Program-made: the position numbers and the translations under genes
Virus record (IMG/VR): IMGVR_UViG_3300027704_000142
Coordinates: 1 to 25,365 of that record
Length of the DNA stretch: 25,365 nt
Source of the DNA: a virus
Direction: 5' to 3' (one strand)
Notes under the pieces: generated by a model
Seen by the model: the letters and a program-made list of their open reading frames with translations, nothing else
What the model was told of the DNA's origin: nothing
The model's database searches: none
Shown: positions 7,661 to 15,734 of the stretch, piece after piece
Layout of the letters: every line of letters begins with the position of its first letter
Position numbering within the stretch: the stretch's first letter is position 1

Positions 7661-7971
7661 TGTCCAGAAATTTAATCCTTCCATTCTTTCCTACTCCTCC
7701 CGAAGAGTACAGCCAACAATACATGGCAGAATTAATGAGATCTTTTTCTACTTATTTAAGTCAAATGCAAAACCCCGGAGAAGGAAGACATACTAACTTA
7801 TCTCTTACAAACCTGCAAACAGATGACCAAGGGCTAACTGTAGGGGACTTGTTTAATTATAGAGATGCCTCTGGAATGATGGGATATGTAAAGATTACGG
7901 AGGCAGATAAGTCTCACCTTAGAGGAATAACAGCGACGGGCGGAGTTGGAAGTGTAACGGTAACGACATAA
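7660..7971 (+). CDS. Small conserved structural-block protein ending in GSVTVTT
   Basis: 103 residues. The N-terminus is LPFFPTPPEEYSQQYM followed by a helix (AELMRSFSTYLSQMQNPGEG), then LSLTNLQTDDQGLTVGDLF, a short strand region (YVKITEADKSHLRGI), and the ending ATGGVGSVTVTT. I recall small proteins of this shape between the tail protein and the ejection cassette in marine podovirus-like genomes, without a known role. It overlaps the preceding gene by TAATG. The C-terminal VTVTT ending is shared with the protein at 909-1229 although the codons differ. Confidence 0.6.
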   Translation: MSRNLILPFFPTPPEEYSQQYMAELMRSFSTYLSQMQNPGEGRHTNLSLTNLQTDDQGLTVGDLFNYRDASGMMGYVKITEADKSHLRGITATGGVGSVTVTT

Positions 7972-8032
7972 TCGCACTAGAAAAGTAAAAACAAGTCTGA
8001 TAGGATGTTTTAAATACAGGAGAAGATAAGAA

Positions 8033-8770
8033 ATGGGCATTGATCTACTAAAAACATTAGGCACCTTGGTTGGAATGTCTGTAGGTGGACCCAGTGGAGC
8101 AGCGATAGGTGCCGCTCTTGGAGAGGGTATTTCTTCTGGTGGAGATTTCGAGAAAATGTTACAAGCAGGGGTTGGCACTCTTGTTAATACTCAAGCGTAT
8201 GGAAACTTAGGTCTTGCTGCAAATCTTTTGAATAGTGGTACATCTTCTGGCGGTGGCGGTGGCGGCGGTGGTGGACGACAGGTGGCACAGCCAGGCGGCG
8301 GACAACAGCCAGCACAAGGACCTATGGGAAACATGACCGGAATGATCCAAGGCGGTGGCGGAATAACAAACTTATTAAATATAGCAGGTCTTAATAATCC
8401 TCAAGGACTAGCGATGCTAGATTTTCTTTCAGAGAAAAACAAACCTTCTGCAACAACTCCGCTTCAAAGAAGACAAATGCAAACGGGAGAAAGACTTCCT
8501 GATTATCGAGGAACAGCGGCACCTGACATGAGGGGCCAAGGTCTTCGGTCCATGAACATGGGTGGGATGATTGAAGGACCGGGGACCGGGACAAGTGATT
8601 CAGTGCCAGCGATGATTTATCAAAACGGGGGTCCGGTTCAAGAAGCTCGGCTCTCGGACGGTGAGTTTGTGATGACGGCCGATGCGGTTAAAGGTGCTGG
8701 GGCCGGGGACCGCGCAGCTGGTGCAGCTAAGATGTATCAGATGATGAATAGTTTTGAAGGGAGAGCATAA
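8033..8770 (+). CDS. Glycine-zipper virion protein, first of the putative ejection cassette
   Basis: 245 residues. Residues about 9-37 (TLVGMSVGGPSGAAIGAALG) form a glycine-zipper-like hydrophobic helix of the sort that can insert in or perforate membranes. A nine-Gly run follows at about residues 73-81, then a Gln/Gly/Pro-rich linker. The C-terminal 70 residues (MNMGGMIEGPGTGTSDSVPA, then YQNGGPVQEARLSDGEFVMT) are a conserved domain seen in many phage virion or tail-associated proteins; its biochemical role is not known to me. A good ribosome binding site (AGGAGA) lies 10 bases before the ATG in a 61-bp gap. It is TAATG-coupled to the next gene. By analogy with T7 gp14 it may be the small ejected protein, but there is no visible homology to gp14. 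Confidence 0.6.
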   Translation: MGIDLLKTLGTLVGMSVGGPSGAAIGAALGEGISSGGDFEKMLQAGVGTLVNTQAYGNLGLAANLLNSGTSSGGGGGGGGGRQVAQPGGGQQPAQGPMGNMTGMIQGGGGITNLLNIAGLNNPQGLAMLDFLSEKNKPSATTPLQRRQMQTGERLPDYRGTAAPDMRGQGLRSMNMGGMIEGPGTGTSDSVPAMIYQNGGPVQEARLSDGEFVMTADAVKGAGAGDRAAGAAKMYQMMNSFEGRA

Positions 8771-9861
8771 TGGCTGAAGAATATGTAAACTTATCGGGCC
8801 AGTATCTTCCTGAGTATCAAGAGAAATATCTTAAAGATCTTATGGCGAACGTCTATCAGACGGACGAGGATGGCAATGTCTCGGGGATAGCTTCTACGTC
8901 TCCTTTGTACGGAACTCCTGTAACAGACGCGGAAGGTAATCCTGTTTATGAAATGGATGAACAAGGTAATCCTCGCCTCGATCAATACGGAGAACAGATC
9001 CAACAGGTTCAAGGGGGAGTTCCTCGACCTGATGTAATGCAGATGACTCAAGCTCAACGAGATGCTATTGCTCTGCAAAAGTCAGGCATTGGGCTTTACG
9101 AAGACGCAATGAATTTAGGCGCACAAACATTAGGGCAAGGACTTGGCGCTTATCAACAGGGTATGGGTTCTCTTGGAGGAACAGCAGAACGATATGATCC
9201 TACAAGCTATAAAGAATTTTACGACCCTTTTGTAGGAGAAGTAATTGATCAAACATATTCTGACCTTGATGAGGCTCAAGCAAAGGAACAGGGAAGGCTT
9301 GGTGCCGACACCGTTGCAGCTGGTGCCTTTGGTGGTTCTAGACAAGCAATACAACAAGCTCTTCTTGCTAAAGATACAATGGGCCAGAAGGCAAAGTTTG
9401 GTTCTCAACTAAGGTCTCAGGCATACCAACAAGCACAACAAGGAGCTCAGTCCGCCTTTGAAAACCAACAGAACAGAGGTCAACAAGCAGCACAAATCTT
9501 TGGTCAGCTGGGTCAGGGCATTGCCGGACTTGGCGTTAAACAAGCGGCACTTGGAGAAGCAGCACAAGGTGCCGCTCAAAGAGATGTTAATGCATTGTTT
9601 AATGTTGGATCGATTGAACAACAACAGCAGCAATCTGAGTACGATGTACAAAGAAACGCAGCGATAGAAGAAGCATACGAGCCCTTTCAAAGGTTCTCGT
9701 ATATGTCCGACATCTTTAGAGGTGTTCCTTCTACGCAACAAACAATGACAACCTCAAGTATGCCAAGACCAAATCCTATGAACATGGTGTATAATACATT
9801 GGGAGGACAAAGTTCTTCAATGGCTGGGTTGGGTGGACTTCGTAATGTGAGTGGATCGTAA
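8770..9861 (+). CDS. Putative internal virion protein, Gln/Ala-rich
   Basis: 363 residues. The N-terminus is LSGQYLPEYQEKYLKDLMAN, followed by a Gly/Asp-rich region and then DPTSYKEFYDPFVGEVIDQT. The middle is a long helical region with GADTVAAGAFGGSRQAIQQ and many Gln and Ala residues (residues about 155-305), suitable for coiled coils. The C-terminus is Ser/Met/Pro/Asn-rich and low in complexity. The AGAFGGSRQ segment is one I recall from internal or minor virion proteins of marine podovirus-like phages. Its position between a glycine-zipper protein and two further large Ala/Gln/Met-rich proteins suggests an injected inner-core protein. No enzymatic motif is visible. Confidence 0.55.
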   Translation: MAEEYVNLSGQYLPEYQEKYLKDLMANVYQTDEDGNVSGIASTSPLYGTPVTDAEGNPVYEMDEQGNPRLDQYGEQIQQVQGGVPRPDVMQMTQAQRDAIALQKSGIGLYEDAMNLGAQTLGQGLGAYQQGMGSLGGTAERYDPTSYKEFYDPFVGEVIDQTYSDLDEAQAKEQGRLGADTVAAGAFGGSRQAIQQALLAKDTMGQKAKFGSQLRSQAYQQAQQGAQSAFENQQNRGQQAAQIFGQLGQGIAGLGVKQAALGEAAQGAAQRDVNALFNVGSIEQQQQQSEYDVQRNAAIEEAYEPFQRFSYMSDIFRGVPSTQQTMTTSSMPRPNPMNMVYNTLGGQSSSMAGLGGLRNVSGS

Positions 9862-9862
9862 A

Positions 9863-11152
9863 ATGGCAATGCAGGACGTATACAATAGAAGTCTTTTTAA
9901 GAACAAAGACAAGAGTGCTCGAAACCAATTAAAGAAAATGGGCGGCATCATGGAATCCTCTGAACAGCTTATGAACGCTGTCTCTGGTATGGGTGCCCCG
10001 AGTGCCACGGTAAGGAAGATGACGGGCCAAGGATCTCCAGGAGCTGTTCCGTATAACCCAATGGCTCCTAGACAAATGGGAACGCAACCTCAAATGCAAA
10101 CACCCAATCAAGCGAAGATGCCTCCTCAAATGCAAAGACCTCCGCAGATGACCATGCCTCAACAGGGAATGCCAATGCAAGGTATGCCTCAACAGGGAAT
10201 GCCTCCTCAAGGTATGCCAATGAGAATGGCTGCAAAAGGAGGGATGTTAGGCATAGCTAACTTAGCAGACAAAGGAAGATTTGGAGACACGGAACTTGTT
10301 CATGTTAATCAACAAGAGAAAGACATGCTACAGCAAATGGGCGGCAGCGGAACAATAAATCCTGCGACGGGACTACGAGAATACAACCCTGCAATAATTG
10401 CACAATTATTAAAATCTGGAGTTAAGCTAACAAAAAATCAATTAGCAAAAATTGGAAAAGCTCCTTCTACAGCAGCACAAAACAAAGTGAGCCCTTGGAG
10501 CAAATCAAAGGGTATTCCTTCTGCTCGTCCCACTCAAGGATCGCCAGCTCCTACCGGGGCTCCAGCTCCTACCGGGGCTCCTCCTCCAACAATGTTGTCA
10601 AGATTTAATCCTCGTAACGATGCTGCATTAAAAAAAATGTATGGAACAGCAGCAGGTATGGTGCCTGGTGCGGTTAAATCTTTTGGGTCTAAGGCATTAG
10701 ATCTCGCAAAGAAAAGTCCGTATACCACTGGTGCAATAGGTATTGGGGGCTCGATGGCACTTAGTTCTTTGTTAGGTGGAGAAGAAGCTGCTACGGAAGA
10801 AACAACACAACCGCAAGGTCCTCAAGGGTTAACTCCGCAGCAGAGAGAAGCGGAACGCATTAAGGCCATGCAGTATTTTGCAATGGCAGCAGAGTCTAGC
10901 CCCTATGCTCGAGGAATGCTCTATGGTTTAGAGAAGCAAGAAGAATCTAGAAAAGTAGCAGACAAAACTTTTGCTACTGTTCAAGCTGCTGTTCTTGCTC
11001 AACAGCTAGAGCTGGGTGAATCCTTTCCAAAAGCAAATGAAATAGCTATGAAGCAAGCCGCCGCTATCGCTCCACTTTCCACAATGGCAATTGGAATTGA
11101 TCCTCAAACCTTTGCTTCAGCGGAGGCTCCGTACATAAGAGAGGATGAGTAA
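9863..11152 (+). CDS. Putative internal virion protein with Met/Pro/Gln repeats
   Basis: 429 residues from the ATG at 9863, one base after the previous stop. An in-frame GTG at 9851 would add four residues inside the preceding gene; neither has a strong ribosome binding site and I prefer the ATG. Residues about 60-120 are a Pro/Met/Gln-rich linker with 10-residue repeats (MPQQGMPMQG). A conserved-looking segment follows: FGDTELVHVNQQEKDML and GGSGTINPATGLREYNP. A second Pro/Ala linker (APTGAPAPTGAP) precedes a short hydrophobic helix (TTGAIGIGGSMALSSLLGG), and the C-terminal 110 residues are helical. The mixture of disordered linkers and a membrane-like helix, next to the giant protein, fits an ejected core component. 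The function is inferred from context. Confidence 0.55.
   Translation: MAMQDVYNRSLFKNKDKSARNQLKKMGGIMESSEQLMNAVSGMGAPSATVRKMTGQGSPGAVPYNPMAPRQMGTQPQMQTPNQAKMPPQMQRPPQMTMPQQGMPMQGMPQQGMPPQGMPMRMAAKGGMLGIANLADKGRFGDTELVHVNQQEKDMLQQMGGSGTINPATGLREYNPAIIAQLLKSGVKLTKNQLAKIGKAPSTAAQNKVSPWSKSKGIPSARPTQGSPAPTGAPAPTGAPPPTMLSRFNPRNDAALKKMYGTAAGMVPGAVKSFGSKALDLAKKSPYTTGAIGIGGSMALSSLLGGEEAATEETTQPQGPQGLTPQQREAERIKAMQYFAMAAESSPYARGMLYGLEKQEESRKVADKTFATVQAAVLAQQLELGESFPKANEIAMKQAAAIAPLSTMAIGIDPQTFASAEAPYIREDE
10154..10213 (+). repeat. 30-bp tandem repeat x2 coding for MPQQGMP units
   Basis: Copies 10154-10183 and 10184-10213 code for MPQQGMPMQG and MPQQGMPPQG. They lie in a longer Met/Pro/Gln-rich stretch from about 10080 to 10225. 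Confidence 0.85.
10544..10579 (+). repeat. 18-bp perfect tandem repeat x2
   Basis: ccagctcctaccggggct occurs at 10544-10561 and again at 10562-10579, coding for PAPTGA twice in a linker of the internal virion protein. Confidence 0.9.
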
Positions 11153-14100
11153 TTGGCAACTGTTTCTCAACTTCGAAAGGCTTTGCCTAGAGCGAAAGCC
11201 GCAGGAGATACAGCCGCTGTTAACTCTATATTAAGACAATTACGAAACATGAATGCAAGTGCGTCAGAGAAAGAAATCTTTCCTGTAGAACTTGTAGAGG
11301 GCGTAGCTTCTGGTATCATTGGTATAGGACAGGGGTTCGGGGAACTCGGTGCTTCAGCCGTGGACCTCGTGGCTGGAACGGATTACGCTAGTGCCGTAAC
11401 AAACTCAGCCGAGGAGTTAAGAGATAATTTAGGCATAGATCCAGAGGGATTTATAGGTAAGGGCGCAGAAGTTCTAACGCAGTTTGTTGTTCCAGGTGTG
11501 GCCGCAGCAAGAGCTGTTGGTGGTATTTCAAAAGTTGGTCGATCTATTGGTCAAGCCAAAGGAGCAAAGGACGCTCTTACTAGTGCAGAACGTTTTGGTT
11601 TTATTGCGAAGGATCTTGGAGCAGCCGCTGGTGTAGATGCGGTAGTTTCTACAGATGGAATGACAACCATTGGAGATTTCTTTGGCGGTGGGTTTACTGC
11701 TACGGATGATACCATTGGATTGGATGGTCGTGCTGAAGCTCTTCGCCGTATTAAGAATAAATTAAAGATAGGTGCGGAAGCTGGCATTGCTGGGGCCGCG
11801 ATCACTGGTGCTTTTACAGGAGTGAAAGCCGTAGGCAAAGGAGTGAAAGCTTCGCAAGTTGGTCAAGATGCTATTGCTGGATTGTCTGATTTAGAACAGA
11901 AAAGAATTTTTAGTTCTGATGAATTATCTGGTGGGCAACAACTCTTTGCAGATCTTATGGCTGGGTTTCGTTATCGTTCTTTCTTGCCTGAACAAATTGC
12001 AACACGTCGATTAGGTATAACAGGTGCAGTGGATAAAGATATTAAACAAGCAGAGATGAATTTAAATAGTTTAGAAAACGATTTAAACAAATCTTTAGGT
12101 GCTGTGTCTAAAGAAGAACTTGGCAGTGAGCGTATGAGGTATATGAACATACTAAATGATTTTGTTACTGAAGCGGACGAAACAAAACGAGCAGGTCATT
12201 TAGAGAAACTACCCAGTAACGAGCTGCGAGATACTGCTCGAAGAATGCGAAAACACGTTGATGATTTAAGTAAATATATATCAAGAGAAAGTAACTTTAT
12301 TAAATATGCTGGTGATTTAAAAGTTCAAGATAAAGAAGCAGCAGGAAAAACAATTAAACAAGTTATAGATTCAAACGTAGGTTCGTATTTTCGCCGTCGG
12401 TTTAAAGTGTTTGAAGACAGCAAATACACACCTGATGCAGAGTCCATTAAAGTTGCAGAAAGTTTCTTTAAGAATAAAAAAGAAGGAAGAAAATTTGTAG
12501 AGGGTGAGTTAACGAACGAGCTAAGGAGGACGAACTCTAGTCCCGCGTTTGAAGAACTGTTAGAAAAAAACTTCGGTCTTACACGAGCTAACAATAATAT
12601 AATAGGGAATGGTGCGAAGGCTACCGTCGAAATCACCGGAGATGTTACGGATGATATGGCGAAGTATGCTAGAGAAGAACTCTTTAAACGCTACAAGTCT
12701 TTAGCTAACAGAAAACATAAAGGTGGAACTGTTGCAATAGATCGTCTTAAAACAGGAATGTTTATAGAACGTAAGGGTTTACCTAAAAACGTTGGAAGGT
12801 TGTTGGGAGAGATAGACGATCCGAGAGAGGCGTATCTTGGAACCGTTGCGGATCTCTCTCAATTTAAGGCAACAGATGATTACTTTGGCATGATAGAACA
12901 GATGGCAAAAAATAATACCTCGATTGGTAAATACTTTTTTAGAGAAGGAACAATAAACCCTGCATCAATAACGGCCACAAATAAAGTTGGAACTCCTTTT
13001 ACGGATTATGAAATTGAAAAAATGTTAGAGACGGGGGAGTATGTTAGACTTGGAAGCGACATCGCTCCGAGTATACTTAAAGATCCGACCGTAAAGTTAA
13101 CAGCCGCAGGAAGAGGTAAAATTCAAGAAAGTGTATTACAATCTGGTTGGGGTAACTTGAATGGTTTTGTTGTTCCCAAAAAAATATATGACAATTTAAC
13201 ATCAACTGTTCTTGCGGAAACAAATCCCTTTGCTCAGATAACTAGAAAATTAATGGGAGGTTTGTTACGAGCTAAAGGTGTGTCACAATATTCAAAAACA
13301 ATTCTATCTCCCATAACACAGATACGAAACTTCACAACGGCCTCATTGTTCGCATTAGCAAATGGAAATGTAGGGGCTGGAATGAAAGGAGACCTCGCTT
13401 CGTCTGCCAGTATGGTGTTTCAAAACCTACGAGGCCTTGCAAAAGACCCTGCATCTCAAGCAACCTTTTTAAAAGAACTGGAAGGTATGCAGATACGCGG
13501 TGTCCTAGGTACAAACACAGAGCTTAAAGAAATTCAAGACATGATTAACAAGGGTGTTGGGTTCTCGGGCCGTGATCCTAAGTCTGGAGTTGATGCTCTT
13601 CTTTCAGGATCACGTTTTACAGAGGGCCTTGCAGATACAAAACTTGCTCGAGGTGGGGGTAAGTTATTTAAAAAGTTTGAGGATCTGTATCAAGGTAGTG
13701 ATGATTTTTGGAAGATATACAGCTATGAATTTGAAACACGTAAGTTGCACAATGCTCTCCGAGGATTGACGGATGAACAGAAGTTCATGCATCTTACCAA
13801 GCAAGGACAAGATCAGGTTATTGCTTCGGACACATATCAAAACTTAGTTAAGTCTGGTGGCAAGATTGAAAATGGTAAGGTAACTTTTGGTCCCGATAAC
13901 TTTGTAAAAAATGATAGGGGGGTAAATACAACAGAAGTATTACGAACTAAACAAGGTATTTTAGATGAATTAATTAAAGATAAGGCGGCACAAATTGTTA
14001 GAGACACTGTTCCAAACTACAACAGGGCTCCTGGATTTATCAAGGCTGTTCGTAAACAGCCGTTCTTTGGAAACTTTGTTACGTTTCCTTTTGAAATATA

Positions 14101-15484
14101 TAGAACAGGAACGAACATAATTAGTCAGGCGTTGGAAGAAATTAACTCAGGTATACCTGCATTAAAGCAACAGGGTATACAAAGAATGACAGGGTTTCTA
14201 ACCACCACCACGGTACTTCCAGGGGCTCTTGCTAGTTTGGCGTATGCAACCACAGGCGTTGATCGAGATGAAATGAAAGCCTTTCAAAGATCCTTTGGTG
14301 CTCCTTGGCAAAAGAACGCTTTGCTTATACCTCTTGGCAAAGATGAAGACGGTAAAATATCTTTCATTAACTTCAGCACATCCAATCCTTACGATACTTT
14401 ATCTCGAATGGGATACGCTGCACTCAACGCGATAGAAACAGGAGATGCTTTAGACAAGAGCGTACCTGATATCATGGGCAGTGTAATGACTGAAAGCATT
14501 TTTGAATTTGCCAAACCATTTGCTGATCAGTCTATGGTGGCAGAAGCGTTGCTCGATGTTACTGCAAGAAACGGAAGACAGACACAAGGTGGAGAAGTTT
14601 ACAACGAACAGGATACAACTGTAACTAAATTTCAAAAAAGTATGCTGCACGTTATGGAAACAATTTTACCGAACATCGTTCCCTTACAAGTAAGCGGTGG
14701 AGAACTAGGCATAAGTCGAGGAGTTCGCGGTGTTCTTGGAGATCCATTTGGTGGATTTTTTGGAGAGTTCGGTGTTGTTAATCCAAAAGATAAAATGGGA
14801 AATGAAAGAACAGGACTTGGCGAGCTCTCTCGATTAACGGGATTTAGCTCACAAACATTTGATCCAAAACGAGGATTGAAGTATGCTGCTCGTCGTTTTC
14901 AAAGAGGTCAGTCTGATGCTAATAGATTGTTTACCAAGTATACAGATGATGAAAACGCAACTCCCAATACATTCCTTAAAGGATATCAGTATGCCAATCA
15001 ACAGAAGCTGGCGAATGATAAACAGTACTATCGAATGATTGAAGACCTACGATCAATGGGTGTACCAAACGCAGAGATTGGACGCATTCTAAAAGCCAAC
15101 GGCATTAGTGGATGGAAAGATATCATAAAAGGAAAGTATAGACCTGTAAGTATATCTCCTCAAAGTATACGAAAGATGAAAGTAGCTGGAACGTATAATA
15201 CTTTTCCAACGCAACAGATCAACTCACTTCGCCAAAGCATGAGCCGCATTGATCTTAGTACGGAGTTTGAGCCAGAAGAAAACATAATATATGACAAAGT
15301 ACTTAATCCACTGGGCGCGGTCAAAGACGCATTGAGTAATATAATTCCGGCAGCAGAGGCTGGAACTATGCCAACAAGTCAGATGCCACAGTTCACTCAG
15401 CCACAGGTTACCACCTCACCTACATCTCTCGCAGGTGATAACCCAGCTACTCAAGAGATTGCTAATCGGTTGACTCGTCAATAG
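11153..15484 (+). CDS. Giant putative ejection/internal virion protein (1443 residues), TTG start
   Basis: 1443 residues. It starts with TTG immediately after the TAA of the preceding gene. GAGAGGATGAG upstream supplies a ribosome binding site about 6-9 bases away, and the next in-frame ATG is far inside, so TTG is the best start. The N-terminal region has a small helical domain (VSQLRKALPRAKAAGDT) and Gly/Ala-rich hydrophobic stretches (GVASGIIGIGQGFGELGASA; GAEAGIAGAAITGAFTG). A long mixed helical body follows with several charged helices (EMNLNSLENDLNKSL) and FRYRSFLPEQIATRRLG. The C-terminal 60 residues are disordered. Size, position as last virion gene, and amphipathic Gly/Ala segments suit a protein ejected into the host envelope, comparable in role to T7 gp16. 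No transglycosylase motif could be recognised. The last 23 bases overlap the convergent gene on the other strand. Confidence 0.6.
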   Translation: MATVSQLRKALPRAKAAGDTAAVNSILRQLRNMNASASEKEIFPVELVEGVASGIIGIGQGFGELGASAVDLVAGTDYASAVTNSAEELRDNLGIDPEGFIGKGAEVLTQFVVPGVAAARAVGGISKVGRSIGQAKGAKDALTSAERFGFIAKDLGAAAGVDAVVSTDGMTTIGDFFGGGFTATDDTIGLDGRAEALRRIKNKLKIGAEAGIAGAAITGAFTGVKAVGKGVKASQVGQDAIAGLSDLEQKRIFSSDELSGGQQLFADLMAGFRYRSFLPEQIATRRLGITGAVDKDIKQAEMNLNSLENDLNKSLGAVSKEELGSERMRYMNILNDFVTEADETKRAGHLEKLPSNELRDTARRMRKHVDDLSKYISRESNFIKYAGDLKVQDKEAAGKTIKQVIDSNVGSYFRRRFKVFEDSKYTPDAESIKVAESFFKNKKEGRKFVEGELTNELRRTNSSPAFEELLEKNFGLTRANNNIIGNGAKATVEITGDVTDDMAKYAREELFKRYKSLANRKHKGGTVAIDRLKTGMFIERKGLPKNVGRLLGEIDDPREAYLGTVADLSQFKATDDYFGMIEQMAKNNTSIGKYFFREGTINPASITATNKVGTPFTDYEIEKMLETGEYVRLGSDIAPSILKDPTVKLTAAGRGKIQESVLQSGWGNLNGFVVPKKIYDNLTSTVLAETNPFAQITRKLMGGLLRAKGVSQYSKTILSPITQIRNFTTASLFALANGNVGAGMKGDLASSASMVFQNLRGLAKDPASQATFLKELEGMQIRGVLGTNTELKEIQDMINKGVGFSGRDPKSGVDALLSGSRFTEGLADTKLARGGGKLFKKFEDLYQGSDDFWKIYSYEFETRKLHNALRGLTDEQKFMHLTKQGQDQVIASDTYQNLVKSGGKIENGKVTFGPDNFVKNDRGVNTTEVLRTKQGILDELIKDKAAQIVRDTVPNYNRAPGFIKAVRKQPFFGNFVTFPFEIYRTGTNIISQALEEINSGIPALKQQGIQRMTGFLTTTTVLPGALASLAYATTGVDRDEMKAFQRSFGAPWQKNALLIPLGKDEDGKISFINFSTSNPYDTLSRMGYAALNAIETGDALDKSVPDIMGSVMTESIFEFAKPFADQSMVAEALLDVTARNGRQTQGGEVYNEQDTTVTKFQKSMLHVMETILPNIVPLQVSGGELGISRGVRGVLGDPFGGFFGEFGVVNPKDKMGNERTGLGELSRLTGFSSQTFDPKRGLKYAARRFQRGQSDANRLFTKYTDDENATPNTFLKGYQYANQQKLANDKQYYRMIEDLRSMGVPNAEIGRILKANGISGWKDIIKGKYRPVSISPQSIRKMKVAGTYNTFPTQQINSLRQSMSRIDLSTEFEPEENIIYDKVLNPLGAVKDALSNIIPAAEAGTMPTSQMPQFTQPQVTTSPTSLAGDNPATQEIANRLTRQ

Positions 15485-15734
15485 ACTTTAAGTGTTCCTC
15501 TATCTCTTCGAACGTTTGTCTCCAAGTAAAGATAGGGGTGGTCTCGCCCATGTACGAACCGATAGTATTAAACTCAAGGTACTCTACAGCGTCATCATAT
15601 TCCATATCATCTCTCTCCATAAGTATCTCAACACATTTATTCGCGTCATAAACTAGTACGTCAACGCTTCCGCTTTCTGCCCACTTCAGTCCTGTGCCTA
15701 TTACGGCTTCGTCAAATCCATCTGCTTTCAACAT
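15462..15734 (-). CDS. Small conserved acidic phage protein of unknown function
   Basis: 90 residues. The segment LKADGFDEAVIGTGLKWAES, then VLVYDANKCVEILMERDDM and YDDAVEYLEFNTIGSYMGE, resembles a small protein widespread in phages and some bacteria (pattern: DGFD.A..G, VYD..KCI..L, AVEY..FN..G..(V/M)GE.TP.F). No function is known to me. It starts on the last base of the polymerase stop (TAATG) and is the last gene of the replication operon. Its final 23 bases overlap the 3' end of the giant + strand virion gene. It may assist replication, since it travels with the polymerase here. Confidence 0.75.
   Translation of the reverse strand: MLKADGFDEAVIGTGLKWAESGSVDVLVYDANKCVEILMERDDMEYDDAVEYLEFNTIGSYMGETTPIFTWRQTFEEIEEHLKSIDESTD

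Noticed and set aside
15485-15560. Possible bidirectional terminator at the convergent junction
   Set aside because: I could find no stem followed by a T-run on either strand; the region is coding on the - strand.
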